Source: Sediminicola sp040566555
GTDB lineage: Bacteria > Bacteroidota > Bacteroidia > Flavobacteriales > Flavobacteriaceae
Length of the DNA: 64,000 nt
NCBI RefSeq assembly: GCF_040566555.1
Contig: NZ_JBEWYP010000005.1
Coordinates: forward strand, 124,001 to 188,000
Direction of reading: 5' to 3'
Below are positions 9,071-18,977 of this stretch, piece by piece. The translations under genes and the position numbers were made by a program. Below the pieces are notes generated by a model that worked only from the letters and a program-made list of their open reading frames with translations, was not told the DNA's origin and did no database searches. Every line of letters starts with the position of its first letter. The first letter of the stretch is position 1.

Positions 9071-12000
9071 ATGCAAGAAGATAGAGACCTATTAATAGAG
9101 AAAACCCGTAAGGAAGACGAACGTTCTGATTTAAAACAGCATGCAGATGGCATGCTGCGTGATTTTGAAAAGTTCAATAAAAACTCTTCCAACCGAGCCA
9201 TTTGGGAATTGGTTCAAAATGCCTGTGATTTAACCACGCAATGCAAAATCGAAATTGATTATCGATATAACCAATTTTCTTTCTCACATAACGGTAAAGC
9301 GTTTACCACTAAAACTTTAATATCTTTAGTAAAACAAGTAAGTGGTAAATATGGTGATGAAGATATTCCTGAAGTAGGTAAATATGGTACAGGTTTTTTA
9401 ACTACTCATACTTATGGAAGGCGATTTAAGCTTAATTCCATTCTAGATGCAGGTGGATACTATTTGCCTATTAAAGATTTTGAAATTGACAGAACACCTA
9501 AAAATTGGCAAGACCTAAGCGACAATATTTCGGATCAGAAAAAGCGTGTTTATGATTTATTAGAGAGGGAAAGTGCAGTAGAAGTATCTGACTTAAAAAC
9601 CACTTTCACCTATTTGCCCCAATCAGACAAAGAACTTGAATACATCAAAGAATCATCAAAATATTTAGATGATTACATTCCTTTGGTTTTTACCATAAAC
9701 AACAGGTTGCAAGAAGTTGTAATTCGTCAAGAAAATGGAAAAACGGACACCTATCGATTTCAAAGTAAACATGAAATAGAAAACGACAAAGGGATTGACT
9801 TGCACCAATCTATTCTTCTTAAGAACAGTGAAGAAATTCATCTATATAGTATAAAAGATGAGAAAGAAGAAATTGAAATTATTCTACCAATTAACAAGAA
9901 TAATGAGGTTATTGAGTTTAATGAGAACATTGCTCGTTTATTTTATTACTATCCTTTAATTGGATCAGAAGATTTTGGTGTAAACTTCATCATTAACTGT
10001 AACAAGTTCTTTCCGACAGAACCTAGAAACACCATTCACCTGAAAAGCGACAAAGACCAAGTAAAAGCAGATGAAGAAGCGAATAGGCTTATTGTCGATA
10101 AATGCTCGAACCTTATTTTTGCGTTTTTAGAAAGCAACATCATTGAGGTTAAAAACCCATTACTATACACCAATGTTTACTTTAGAACGAACAGTGACGA
10201 TACTTTTTTGAACGGGTACTTCAATGAGCTAAATAATAAATGGAATTCTCGATTAAGTGAACTGCCCTTTGTTAAAATAAATGATGGCTATAAGTCTATA
10301 AATAGCGTAAGTTATCTATCGGAAGATTTTTTAAATACAGAGGATGGCCTTTTCGATTGTTTTTATGAACTCATCTCAAAGTTTTATTACAACATCCCTG
10401 TTAAAGAAGATATTATCAAATGGAGCAAACACGCCATTAATTGGGATAATGAATCTACCACTTTTATTACCCATAGTGATTTACTTGATAAAATAAGTGA
10501 ATGTAGTCTTCAAGATTTTAATGAAACTATACTTGTACAATACTATAAACACATTATTGATTTTGTTGATCTGGCCTATTTCAACGATTTAGCCTTAATT
10601 CCCAACATAGAAGGGAATTTCAACAAAATTGGAGTGTTACAGAAACCCGACAACCTCAATGATACACTTATTGAACTAGGGAGAGTTTTAATACCTGCCT
10701 CAATTTCAAAATTGATTCACCCTGCCTTTAATTTCAGCTTTTCTCTAAATTTATTTAATCGCAGGAATTTCTCTGATGAGGTTAAAAACGCCCTAGATGA
10801 AAAAAACATAAGTGATTACATTTTTTATCCTGAAAATCTAAACAGTGAATATTACCATTTTGATTTAGTGGAATCGAAAAATAAAGTTGACGAACCCTAT
10901 TTCAAATCGTTATTAGAGTTCTGTAAACTTACCAATAGTTTAGATTCAACTAGTAAACCAAACCAGCTATTAAAAAAGATTTCTACATACTACAACTGGG
11001 ATGAAAACCTAATTCACCTTCCTAGTTTAAGTGAAGACATTGAAAATGTTGAGTACCGTTCAACTCGAAAAATATTGATTAAAATATTTCTCAATCTAAT
11101 TGCACTGCACAATAACGATTGGGTAAAAGGGAATACTACTTTTATGAGTGACTTGTGTTCGCTTTATGACGATAGCTACAAAGAGATTTATAAGGAAAGT
11201 AAAATATATCCCAATCAATTATTCGAACTGCATTTGGCTGAAGATTTAAGGAGAGATAAAGGCATTACCCCTGAAATCAAACAGTTCTATTCAGCAGTTG
11301 AAAAAAAAGACATCAACGAAATATTAAGTATAGCAGGGTTTAACAACTTTTTGCCAGAAGATAGCTTCATTAATAATAGATACCTCACGACTATTATTGA
11401 AGAAACCTTATTTCAGGGTAATATAAGTGATATAGAAAATCATCCATTTAAAAGCACTATACTCAAAATCATCCCACTTTTAACAGACCAGAATTATCAA
11501 CTATTGTTTCCTCAGTTAAATGATAAAAAGGCTAGTATAATGATTTCGGTGGTTTCTAAAGAAGAAACGAAAGAAGATATATTTTCAATAGTGACCCTGG
11601 ATGATGAAAAAATCAAAATCATTGGTGACCTTGTAAGAAAATCCAATTTCGAAGAAATTTTGAATAAGGCACTTGAAAGTATTGAGGATGAAAATCAACA
11701 TAAAGCGAATTTTCAATTCAAACATCGAATCGGAACTCACATAGAAGAAAAATTGAAACAACACTTAAAACTGTTATTTCAGCCTGAAGATATTAAATGT
11801 GAAGTATTAGGTGAGCAAGATGGTCAGGATATCGTGATCAAAATAAAGGATGAGATCAAATATTACATAGAGGTAAAATCAAGATGGGATAAACGGACTT
11901 CAATCAGAATGTCAAGGAATCAAACCTTGAGGTCTAACGAGCATCATGAAGTTTATGCGCTTTGTTCTGTAGACATGACTGACTATCATGAAGAAGACAG

Positions 12001-12241
12001 ATTTGAAATTGCAGACATCAACAAAATATTAAACAAAATAAAGTTCGTCAACAATATTGGAGAAAAAGTTGAACACTTAGTAGTTGTTTTTGAGCAAACA
12101 AAACAGCTTGATGAAATCCACCTAGATGGAGACTATAGAACATTAGTGCCTCAAAAAGTAATTGAAGAATTTGGAATAAGTTTTAATCAATTTGAAGATT
12201 ACTTGATAACTTCATTAAAAAATACAATAACTGTAATTTAA
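9071..12241 (+). CDS. GHKL (sacsin-like) ATPase with C-terminal DUF3883-like nuclease domain
   Basis: A 1056-residue protein. The N-terminus is a histidine-kinase/HSP90/sacsin-like ATP-binding fold: the N-box region WELVQNACDL (about 45-55) and the lid motif GKYGTGFLTTH (about 105). The long middle part has no motif I can name. The C-terminal about 150 residues match DUF3883, a PD-(D/E)XK-like fold, with the core GQDIVI ... YYIEVKSR supplying Asp near 919, Glu near 933 and Lys near 935. This ATPase-plus-nuclease architecture recurs in bacterial defence islands. It fills module 2 alone, with its ends 6-36 nt from the flanking core motifs. Phage restriction is likely but not proven. Confidence 0.8.
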   Translation: MQEDRDLLIEKTRKEDERSDLKQHADGMLRDFEKFNKNSSNRAIWELVQNACDLTTQCKIEIDYRYNQFSFSHNGKAFTTKTLISLVKQVSGKYGDEDIPEVGKYGTGFLTTHTYGRRFKLNSILDAGGYYLPIKDFEIDRTPKNWQDLSDNISDQKKRVYDLLERESAVEVSDLKTTFTYLPQSDKELEYIKESSKYLDDYIPLVFTINNRLQEVVIRQENGKTDTYRFQSKHEIENDKGIDLHQSILLKNSEEIHLYSIKDEKEEIEIILPINKNNEVIEFNENIARLFYYYPLIGSEDFGVNFIINCNKFFPTEPRNTIHLKSDKDQVKADEEANRLIVDKCSNLIFAFLESNIIEVKNPLLYTNVYFRTNSDDTFLNGYFNELNNKWNSRLSELPFVKINDGYKSINSVSYLSEDFLNTEDGLFDCFYELISKFYYNIPVKEDIIKWSKHAINWDNESTTFITHSDLLDKISECSLQDFNETILVQYYKHIIDFVDLAYFNDLALIPNIEGNFNKIGVLQKPDNLNDTLIELGRVLIPASISKLIHPAFNFSFSLNLFNRRNFSDEVKNALDEKNISDYIFYPENLNSEYYHFDLVESKNKVDEPYFKSLLEFCKLTNSLDSTSKPNQLLKKISTYYNWDENLIHLPSLSEDIENVEYRSTRKILIKIFLNLIALHNNDWVKGNTTFMSDLCSLYDDSYKEIYKESKIYPNQLFELHLAEDLRRDKGITPEIKQFYSAVEKKDINEILSIAGFNNFLPEDSFINNRYLTTIIEETLFQGNISDIENHPFKSTILKIIPLLTDQNYQLLFPQLNDKKASIMISVVSKEETKEDIFSIVTLDDEKIKIIGDLVRKSNFEEILNKALESIEDENQHKANFQFKHRIGTHIEEKLKQHLKLLFQPEDIKCEVLGEQDGQDIVIKIKDEIKYYIEVKSRWDKRTSIRMSRNQTLRSNEHHEVYALCSVDMTDYHEEDRFEIADINKILNKIKFVNNIGEKVEHLVVVFEQTKQLDEIHLDGDYRTLVPQKVIEEFGISFNQFEDYLITSLKNTITVI

Positions 12242-12250
12242 AATAAAAAC

Positions 12251-12387
12251 GGCATACAAAAACGCATATAAAAATAGGCGAATTAGCAATAAATTTAAGG
12301 CTTTTGGCTCGTATCAAACTTTGTGCTCAACTGGAAGTTTTGTGCTTCGTAATCGCCTACTTTTCATATACTAACCGTTGTAGCCAA
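12251..12387 (+). repeat. Integron attC-like site 3 (between modules 2 and 3)
   Basis: A 137-nt imperfect hairpin. The outer left motif GGCATACAAAAACG (12251-12264) pairs with the start of module 2 (CGTTGTATACC at 9034). The outer right motif is CGTTGTAGCCAA (12376-12387). The inner arms 12266-12284 (ATATAAAAATAGGCGAATT) and 12351-12370 are complementary at about 16 of 20 positions. The previous gene stops 9 nt before it and the next ATG is 9 nt after it. Confidence 0.5.
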
Positions 12388-12395
12388 TTTGAGAA

Positions 12396-12611
12396 ATGTA
12401 TGCATTTACTGAAAATTTAGAATATTACATCGACCAATACCACTTGGAAAAACAAATATTCCGAATTGGTAAAGCAATCAAAAAAAGAGGTTGGCTCGAA
12501 AAATCTAAATTTTTATCAATCTGTCTCTGGAAATCTAGAAGACCGAAACGTTTATATAATTTAAACACGGACGAAGAAGTGATTTCCAAAACAAAATTCT
12601 ACCATTGGTAA
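12396..12611 (+). pseudogene. N-terminal remnant of a WKS(P/R)R-type hypothetical (HhH glycosylase-like?) gene
   Basis: A 71-codon frame rich in Lys and Arg, with KKRGWLEKSKFLSICLWKSR as its core. I recall proteins of around 200 residues that start this way and continue into a helix-hairpin-helix segment resembling DNA glycosylases. That continuation is missing here, since the frame ends soon after the WKSRR block. It lies directly after attC-like site 3, so it is probably the truncated content of module 3, cut when the neighbouring R-M operon arrived or by later deletion. The family assignment is from memory and weak. Confidence 0.4.
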
Positions 12612-12730
12612 CCATATACAAATAAATAAACAGCGTATTATTAATAACTTAATGATAATTTTTATACTCATATCGCGAGACACAAAAAAATGTTATTTAG
12701 ATTGTGCCACTAAACTAGATTTTCAATTTT

Positions 12731-12920
12731 ATGAACCGTATTAAAGAGGTTTTAGAACAAAATGGAATAAAGCAAGTTTGATTGGCTGTATAACTTGGAA
12801 AGAGGTGCAATTTGGTAAACCACTATGTTCAATAATCTCCAAACAAATATTGTAAACCAGCATAAAATTGCACATATAATAAATGTATGTGTAAAAGAAC
12901 TATCAATTGATAATGAGTAA
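12731..12920 (+). pseudogene. Decayed XRE-type HTH regulator of the R-M operon
   Basis: From ATG 12731 the sequence reads as a small XRE helix-turn-helix protein (MNRIKEVLEQNGIKQ..LA..LGK..N.V..YVQ) of the kind that often precedes a DNA methylase. Three in-frame stops interrupt it: TGA at 12779, where a Trp codon is expected, then TAA at 12791 and TAA at 12833. After a frame change near 12860 the C-terminus resumes as KIAHIINVCVKELSIDNE and stops at 12920. The methylase ATG (12913) lies inside this tail, so the two genes were once translationally coupled. It is dead as a protein gene. Confidence 0.75.
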
Positions 12921-14280
12921 TAAACTAAAATTTATTGATCTTTTTGCAGGCATAGGAGGATTTCATTATGCTTTGAAAGAATTAGGGCATAAATGTGTTC
13001 TTGCCAGTGAGATACAACCAGATTTAAGAAAAATGTATGCTATAAATCATCATGATCTTCCTTCAGAGAACATTATTGGGGACATCCATAATGATATTAG
13101 GACAGAGGATATTCCTTCTTTTGATATCTTATGCGCTGGATTTCCTTGTCAACCTTTTTCTCAAGCTGGGTATAGAATGGGATTGAATGACCCGGTGAAT
13201 GGAAATCACTTTCTTAAACTAGTGGAGATTATAAACTTTCACAAGCCCTCTTATATTTTTTTAGAGAATGTTCCGAACTTAAGAGGGCATGATGACGGAA
13301 ATACCTGGAAAATAATAAAAACATCACTAGAAAAGGAGGGGTATAAAGTAGATGAACGTATATACTCTCCAGATCAGTTTGGAGTGCCTCAGCATAGAAA
13401 GAGGATTTATATTGTAGCTATAAAAACTAATGGTAAAAAATTAGATATTATTTACCCGTCTCCAGAGGAAAATATAAATATCAATTTTAATGATTATTTA
13501 GAAAAGGGCCCTAACGAAGACATACCCTTAAAAGAAGAAACATTAAAACACATTCTTCATTGGGACAAGTTTGTTACGAATATCGCTGAAAAAGAAGGGA
13601 AAGATATTCCGCGCTTCCCAGTTTGGTCAATGGAGTTTGGTGCTACCTATCCATTTATGCCTAAAGCAACGAGCAAATATGCCCTATCAGACCTAAACAA
13701 AACCAAAGGTAAATTTGGTCTTTCCATAAATGCTAAATCAAGAAAGGACTTAGAAAACTATCTTCCCAAATACTCATTGACTGATCAAGATGTTTTCCCT
13801 AGATGGAAGACTAGTTATATAGAAAGTAATAGAAAATTTTTTTTGAGACATGCTGATTGGATAGAAGATTGGAAAAAGGATATTGTTAATTGGAAATTGA
13901 GTCATCAAAAATTTGAATGGAACTGTGGCACTAATGTAGACTATTCTCTAGAAGATAAAATCATTCAATTTAGACCTTCAGGAATTAGAGTAAAGAACAG
14001 AGATAGATTCCCAGCATTAGTATTGTCTACAACTCAAGTTCCAATCATATTTGATAAATATAAAAAAGGAGGAGCCGGATTTAGGTATATCACAAAGAGA
14101 GAGGCTGCAAACCTTCAAAGTATGCCAAAAGAGAACTTTGAAATAATGGATAATCATGTTTCAGCATATAGATCATTTGGAAATGCAGTGAATGTAAAAG
14201 TTATCAAGGAAATTGTAAGATCGGTAATTGGAACAGCAATAAAAACTATGAACAAATCAGATAAGGAAAAGATATGCTAA
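12913..14280 (+). CDS. dcm: DNA (cytosine-5-)-methyltransferase of a MORC-type R-M operon
   Basis: A 455-residue C5-cytosine methylase with its motifs in order: FIDLFAGIGGF (motif I, SAM binding), GFPCQPFSQAGYRMG with catalytic Cys79 (IV), FLENVPNL (VI), FGVPQHRKRIYIVA (VIII), a target-recognition region of about 200 residues, and SYRSFGNAVNVKVI (X). It should methylate a specific cytosine and protect host DNA from the partner nuclease. ATG 12913 is preferred to the in-frame TTG at 12907. It overlaps the next gene by 7 nt. The target sequence cannot be deduced. Confidence 0.95.
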   Translation: MSNKLKFIDLFAGIGGFHYALKELGHKCVLASEIQPDLRKMYAINHHDLPSENIIGDIHNDIRTEDIPSFDILCAGFPCQPFSQAGYRMGLNDPVNGNHFLKLVEIINFHKPSYIFLENVPNLRGHDDGNTWKIIKTSLEKEGYKVDERIYSPDQFGVPQHRKRIYIVAIKTNGKKLDIIYPSPEENININFNDYLEKGPNEDIPLKEETLKHILHWDKFVTNIAEKEGKDIPRFPVWSMEFGATYPFMPKATSKYALSDLNKTKGKFGLSINAKSRKDLENYLPKYSLTDQDVFPRWKTSYIESNRKFFLRHADWIEDWKKDIVNWKLSHQKFEWNCGTNVDYSLEDKIIQFRPSGIRVKNRDRFPALVLSTTQVPIIFDKYKKGGAGFRYITKREAANLQSMPKENFEIMDNHVSAYRSFGNAVNVKVIKEIVRSVIGTAIKTMNKSDKEKIC

Positions 14281-15806
14281 AAATAGGAGACAGCGTTTCA
14301 ATAAAAATACAAACTGGGGTTTACGGGCAGTTTCGAAACTTAAACAATAAGGTTTGGTATGCTTTGGGCGAGTTCGTAGATAACGCTGTTCAAAGTTTTG
14401 AAAACAATAAGCATACATTAACTCAAATTCATGGAGCTAATTATTCTTTGGAGGTTAGAATAACAATCAATAAAGATGATGACTTTATTACAATAAAAGA
14501 TAATGCTGCAGGCATTGGTTTGGATAATTACTATCGAGCTTTTGAACCTGCTCATATCCCTATTGATAATACAGGCTTGCATGAGCATGGCATGGGTATG
14601 AAAACTGCTGCCATTTGGCTTTCAAATGTATGGACTGTAAAAACAAAGGCAATTGGAGAAGATGAAGAAAGATTTGTGGAGTTTGATTTACAAAAAGTAA
14701 TTAATGAAAAGAAGGAAGTTTTAAATTTAATTAAAACACCTAAGAACAAGGAGGAACATTACACAGAATTAACGCTAACTAAATTATCTAATAACTCACC
14801 ATCTAATCATCAATTTGATAAGATTAAGAGACATTTAGCAAGTATATATCGAAACTTTATTCGATCGGGTGATTTGAAACTTTATATAAATGGGGAGTTA
14901 TTAACCTATGTTGATCCCGAAATCTTAATGGCTCCTTATTTTAAAGACTTAGATGGTAAAGATATTTTATGGAAGAAGGAAATAGATTTTTCATTTAGCA
15001 AATATTCAGCAAAAGGATTTATAGGGGTGCTAAAGACAATGAGTACGAATAAATTGAATGGAATTTCTTTATTTAGAAGAGGAAGAGTTATTGTTGGAAG
15101 TCATGATGAAAAATACAGACCCAAAGAATTATGTGGGCAAATTGGCTCACCGAGGTACAAGAGAATATTTGGAGAGTTGGAATTAAATGGTTTTGGAGTT
15201 AGCTTTAATAAAGGAAGTTTTGTTGAAGTTGAAGACCTTGAAGCATTAATGAATGCACTAAAAATCGAAATATCTAATAAAGATTTTGATTTATATAATC
15301 AAGCCGAAAAATATGTAAAGCCTAAAGCTAAGGAACACAATATTGATGTTGCTAAAAAACTTGTAAAAGCATTTAAAGTAGCAAACAGAAATAAAAGTAT
15401 TGATGATAAAACATCTGCTTTGGATGTCCCTCCTCCCGAAGATGAAGCTATTCAAAAAAAGAAACTTCAAAATGTTGAAACTATAGATTCTTATGTTGAC
15501 AAATTTACTTTGAAAGGTAAAGATTATGAATTTAAGCAAGAGTTTATTACTGATCAAGAAATTAGCAGTTTGTATTTTTTGGAAATGGAGAAGAATTCAG
15601 ACAATAAAATAAAAGTGGTTTATAAGATAAATTTGGCTCATGTTTTTTTTAGTCAATTTGAACAATTTAAAAAGGATTCAGATTACCAACCCATTGTAAC
15701 TATTATAAAAACTCTGGTTCTTTCCGAGCTAATTGCTCCTGAAGAAGGAACAACCAATGGAAGTAATATTAGACTAAATTTCAATAAATTTCTAACCAAT
15801 ATTTAA
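14274..15806 (+). CDS. MORC-type GHKL ATPase of the R-M operon
   Basis: A 510-residue GHKL ATPase of the prokaryotic MORC type. It shows the N-box ALGEFVDNAVQSF (Glu33, Asn37), IKDNAAGIG (Asp76, G1) and HGMGMKTAAIWL (residues 105-116, G2), then an S5-like domain with ISLFRRGRVIVGS. These proteins occur in R-M-like operons with a C5 methylase, a Z1 helicase and a PD-(D/E)XK protein, where ATP-driven clamp closing probably controls DNA restriction. That is the neighbourhood here: 7-nt overlap with dcm and 1-nt overlap (TAATG) with the Z1 gene. The C-terminal region (about 390-510) has no motif I recognise. Confidence 0.9.
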   Translation: MLKIGDSVSIKIQTGVYGQFRNLNNKVWYALGEFVDNAVQSFENNKHTLTQIHGANYSLEVRITINKDDDFITIKDNAAGIGLDNYYRAFEPAHIPIDNTGLHEHGMGMKTAAIWLSNVWTVKTKAIGEDEERFVEFDLQKVINEKKEVLNLIKTPKNKEEHYTELTLTKLSNNSPSNHQFDKIKRHLASIYRNFIRSGDLKLYINGELLTYVDPEILMAPYFKDLDGKDILWKKEIDFSFSKYSAKGFIGVLKTMSTNKLNGISLFRRGRVIVGSHDEKYRPKELCGQIGSPRYKRIFGELELNGFGVSFNKGSFVEVEDLEALMNALKIEISNKDFDLYNQAEKYVKPKAKEHNIDVAKKLVKAFKVANRNKSIDDKTSALDVPPPEDEAIQKKKLQNVETIDSYVDKFTLKGKDYEFKQEFITDQEISSLYFLEMEKNSDNKIKVVYKINLAHVFFSQFEQFKKDSDYQPIVTIIKTLVLSELIAPEEGTTNGSNIRLNFNKFLTNI

Positions 15807-17992
15807 TGACTTCGAAAATTAAAATAATTAAGGAAGAAGGCAATTTTGAGGTCAAATTAGGAGAAAGAACTCTGGAATTAATCAAAAGATTGGAAAAGTT
15901 GAATGAGGAGGAAAAAGAGACTTTACTCAAAGAATCAGCAGAAATTTTATCACATTGTGTCAATCCTATTGATACCATTGGTCAAATTACTGGATTGGCT
16001 GTTGGATATGTTCAAAGTGGAAAAACAATGTCATTTACAACATTATCTACTCTTGCCATTGATAATGGATTTAGAGCAATTATCTATTTTGCTGGAACAA
16101 AAAACAACTTACTTGAGCAAACTACTAACCGACTAAAGAGGGACTTACTAACTTCATCAAAAAACAGAAAAAATTATAAAGTTTATCAGAACCCTTTAAG
16201 CGATGACAACCATACAAATAATATTCACAATGCCTTTAAACAAAGAAACTCTCCGACTATTCTAATTACCATTTTAAAATCGGAGAAATATATCACTGAA
16301 TTAGCAAAACTTTTTAGTAGCTATGAAATAAAAACTGAATTAGGAAACAATGGCGTATTAATTATAGATGATGAGGCAGATCAGGCAAGTTTAAACCGCT
16401 ATGCTAGGTCGAATTGTAAGTCAGCAGATTGGGAGGAAAACCAATACAGTTCTACATATGCTAGTATTTTGAAACTAAAATCAAGTTTACCAAATCATTC
16501 TTACATTCAATATACCGCAACCCCACAAGGTCCTTTGTTGATTAATTTGATGGATTTACTATCTCCTGAATTTCATGTGGTATTGACCCCTGGCGGAGCA
16601 TATACAGGAGGTAAGGCGTTTTTTGTAGACAACCCGGATTTAATACTTGCTATTCCTCCGAAAGAGGTTTATCACCATAAAAAAAATAATCTCACAGAAT
16701 GCCCTGAAAGCTTAGTAAATGCATTACAAGTATACTTAATTGGTGTTGCACTACAAGTTAATATTTATGAAAAGGAAGAATTCCTTTCTATGATGATTCA
16801 TGCGGATAGAGAAACAGATGCTAGTAAGAAATTTATTTCATGGGTCAGTAATATTATAACTAGTTGGGGAGATAAACTTGCCTTACCGGATTCAGACCCA
16901 GGTAAATTAGAGTTATTAAGTTCTTTTGAAAAAAACTATAATGAAGCCGTTAGAAGGATAGATTCAACTCCTTCTTTTGAAAAAATTATGTTTGAGGTTT
17001 TAGAGGTAATTCTTGATACAAATATTCATTTGGTTATTGGGAAAAATAATCCTGAAGTTAAAAGTGGTAATGAAAAAATTGACTGGAATAATGCTTCTTC
17101 TCATATTTTAATTGGTGCAGATTTACTAGATCGTGGATTTACAGTTGAAGGACTTGCAATAACTTATATGCCTAGGAATTCTGTAAGTAAATCTAATGCA
17201 GACACCATACAACAAAGATGTCGCTTCTTTGGTTATAAAAAATCATATCTCGATTCTTGTAGAGTATACCTGCCAATCGATTCAATTCTAGACTATTGCG
17301 AATATGTAGAGCATGAAGAGATTATAAGGAAACAATTAAAATCATCAACCTTGAGGGAATTGGAGCAAGTGATGGTTTTAGGTGATCAATTGAACCCAAC
17401 AAGAAACAATATTTTATCCGATGATGTTATACGTCACAAACTAAATGGGTGGAGGCAAATGAATGCGCTTGAGCATATCAATGAAAATATTGAGTATGTA
17501 GAAAATTTTATTAGTTCACAATCATTCGAGATTTATGAAGACTATGGAACTGTGCAAAGAAATCACAAGTTTATTAAGTTGCCAATTAACGATGTGATTG
17601 AATTTTTAAATAAATTTAAAATTGCCGGAGTGCCTGATGCCCTTAGAAAGTCTTCGACTATTCAATATTTGAGATATTTGGCAGATAAAAGCAAGATAGA
17701 TTATGCTTATATATTTTTAATGGCTTACGATGCACCAGAAGGTCGAGAACGCAGACTTAATGATGTAAATGAGCACTTATTTATTAATAATATTTTTATG
17801 GGTCGATCAAATGATGGAGGTGAAACTTATCCTGGTGATAAAGGCATTAAGATGGATGACTCATTATGTATTCAAATACATAAAGTGAAATTAAAACATA
17901 ATTCTTCGAAATGGAATCAAACAAAACTTTACACTCTTGGTCTATATTATCCTGAAGAATTGTCTCACACGCTAATTGGAATTGTAAATTAA
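15806..17992 (+). CDS. Z1 domain helicase/nuclease-like protein of the R-M operon
   Basis: A 728-residue superfamily-2-like ATPase with a C-terminal Z1 domain. Visible motifs are Walker A GYVQSGKT (67-74), Walker B LIIDDEADQAS (Asp-Asp-Glu-Ala-Asp at 188-192), the TATP motif in YIQYTATPQGP, and ILIGADLLDRGFTVEG with QQRCRFFGYKK (motifs V and VI). Z1 proteins are marker genes of MORC-type R-M systems and are thought to move along or remodel DNA for the nuclease. The start overlaps the MORC stop by one base, and the next gene starts 2 nt after its stop. No stop or gap breaks the frame, so it looks intact. Confidence 0.92.
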   Translation: MTSKIKIIKEEGNFEVKLGERTLELIKRLEKLNEEEKETLLKESAEILSHCVNPIDTIGQITGLAVGYVQSGKTMSFTTLSTLAIDNGFRAIIYFAGTKNNLLEQTTNRLKRDLLTSSKNRKNYKVYQNPLSDDNHTNNIHNAFKQRNSPTILITILKSEKYITELAKLFSSYEIKTELGNNGVLIIDDEADQASLNRYARSNCKSADWEENQYSSTYASILKLKSSLPNHSYIQYTATPQGPLLINLMDLLSPEFHVVLTPGGAYTGGKAFFVDNPDLILAIPPKEVYHHKKNNLTECPESLVNALQVYLIGVALQVNIYEKEEFLSMMIHADRETDASKKFISWVSNIITSWGDKLALPDSDPGKLELLSSFEKNYNEAVRRIDSTPSFEKIMFEVLEVILDTNIHLVIGKNNPEVKSGNEKIDWNNASSHILIGADLLDRGFTVEGLAITYMPRNSVSKSNADTIQQRCRFFGYKKSYLDSCRVYLPIDSILDYCEYVEHEEIIRKQLKSSTLRELEQVMVLGDQLNPTRNNILSDDVIRHKLNGWRQMNALEHINENIEYVENFISSQSFEIYEDYGTVQRNHKFIKLPINDVIEFLNKFKIAGVPDALRKSSTIQYLRYLADKSKIDYAYIFLMAYDAPEGRERRLNDVNEHLFINNIFMGRSNDGGETYPGDKGIKMDDSLCIQIHKVKLKHNSSKWNQTKLYTLGLYYPEELSHTLIGIVN

Positions 17993-17994
17993 AC

Positions 17995-18972
17995 ATGGTA
18001 GATCTTTTTAAAAAATATCTAAAACTTAAGGAGAAGGGCACTACAAAAGATGGTTTTATACTAGTTGACACTATTCCTGAAATTAACTGTCATAAAATGG
18101 GAGTTTCTAATGCTGGATTACCGATTTTTTTTATTGCAACTCGAGATCGTGATGAAAGTGCCCTTGACATCAAATTAAAACTGATTCAAGTTGAATTTCA
18201 AAAGAATTGTGAACTAATCTCTGAACAAGGAGAAAAGAAAAATGGAGTTTACAGTATAGTATCATTAAAATCTGACTCTGAAGAATTAGTTAAATACTTC
18301 ATAAATACTGTATTTTATTTAATAAGACAATTAGAAGAAGATCCTTCATTTAGCCAGATTAAATCTGAATTAAATAATTTAGTTAACCTATTTCAGAGTT
18401 TAACTAAACCACCAAAAAAAACCATACAAGGTTTATGGTCAGAGTTATTATTTATTGAACAATCTGTAGATCCATACTATCTAATTGGCTGTTGGCATCA
18501 AAACAAATCTGATAGATATGATTTTAATGATGGCTATGAGAAATTAGAAGTTAAAAGTACAAGTAAGCCAAATAGGGTGCATCGATTCAGTTTAAGTCAA
18601 TTGCAAGTAATAAGTAATACATTAGTTTTAATAGGTTCTACATTTACTATTGAAATAGCAAAAGGAGTAAGTGCAAATGACTTGATTCAAGAGATTAGTA
18701 GAAAGGTAACAGACTCATCATTAATGTTTAAAATAAATAAGGTAGTTGCAGAAACTATGGGCAATGAAATTGAACGCATCTACGATACATATTTCGATTA
18801 TAAACTAGCCATAAATTCAATTAAATACTATGACATTCAAGATGTCCCTACGATTGTTAATGCTCTAATACCTCTGGAAATTACCAATGTTAAATTTGAC
18901 TGTGATCTAACTGGAGTCTCTGAAATCCATGAACAATCAACTAACTCAAAATTATCAAACGCATTATTTTAA
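17995..18972 (+). CDS. PD-(D/E)XK motif protein (DUF4420 type), putative nuclease of the R-M operon
   Basis: A 325-residue protein whose central part carries a nuclease core of the PD-(D/E)XK class: GLWSELLFIE (Glu150), RYDF (Asp176) and LEVKST (Glu185, Lys187), followed by RFSLSQLQ. This matches the DUF4420 family that accompanies MORC and Z1 proteins. It is the best candidate for the DNA-cutting subunit. It lies 2 nt after Z1 and 5 nt before the last gene of the operon. All core catalytic residues are present, so it is probably active. Confidence 0.88.
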   Translation: MVDLFKKYLKLKEKGTTKDGFILVDTIPEINCHKMGVSNAGLPIFFIATRDRDESALDIKLKLIQVEFQKNCELISEQGEKKNGVYSIVSLKSDSEELVKYFINTVFYLIRQLEEDPSFSQIKSELNNLVNLFQSLTKPPKKTIQGLWSELLFIEQSVDPYYLIGCWHQNKSDRYDFNDGYEKLEVKSTSKPNRVHRFSLSQLQVISNTLVLIGSTFTIEIAKGVSANDLIQEISRKVTDSSLMFKINKVVAETMGNEIERIYDTYFDYKLAINSIKYYDIQDVPTIVNALIPLEITNVKFDCDLTGVSEIHEQSTNSKLSNALF

Positions 18973-18977
18973 GAGGT

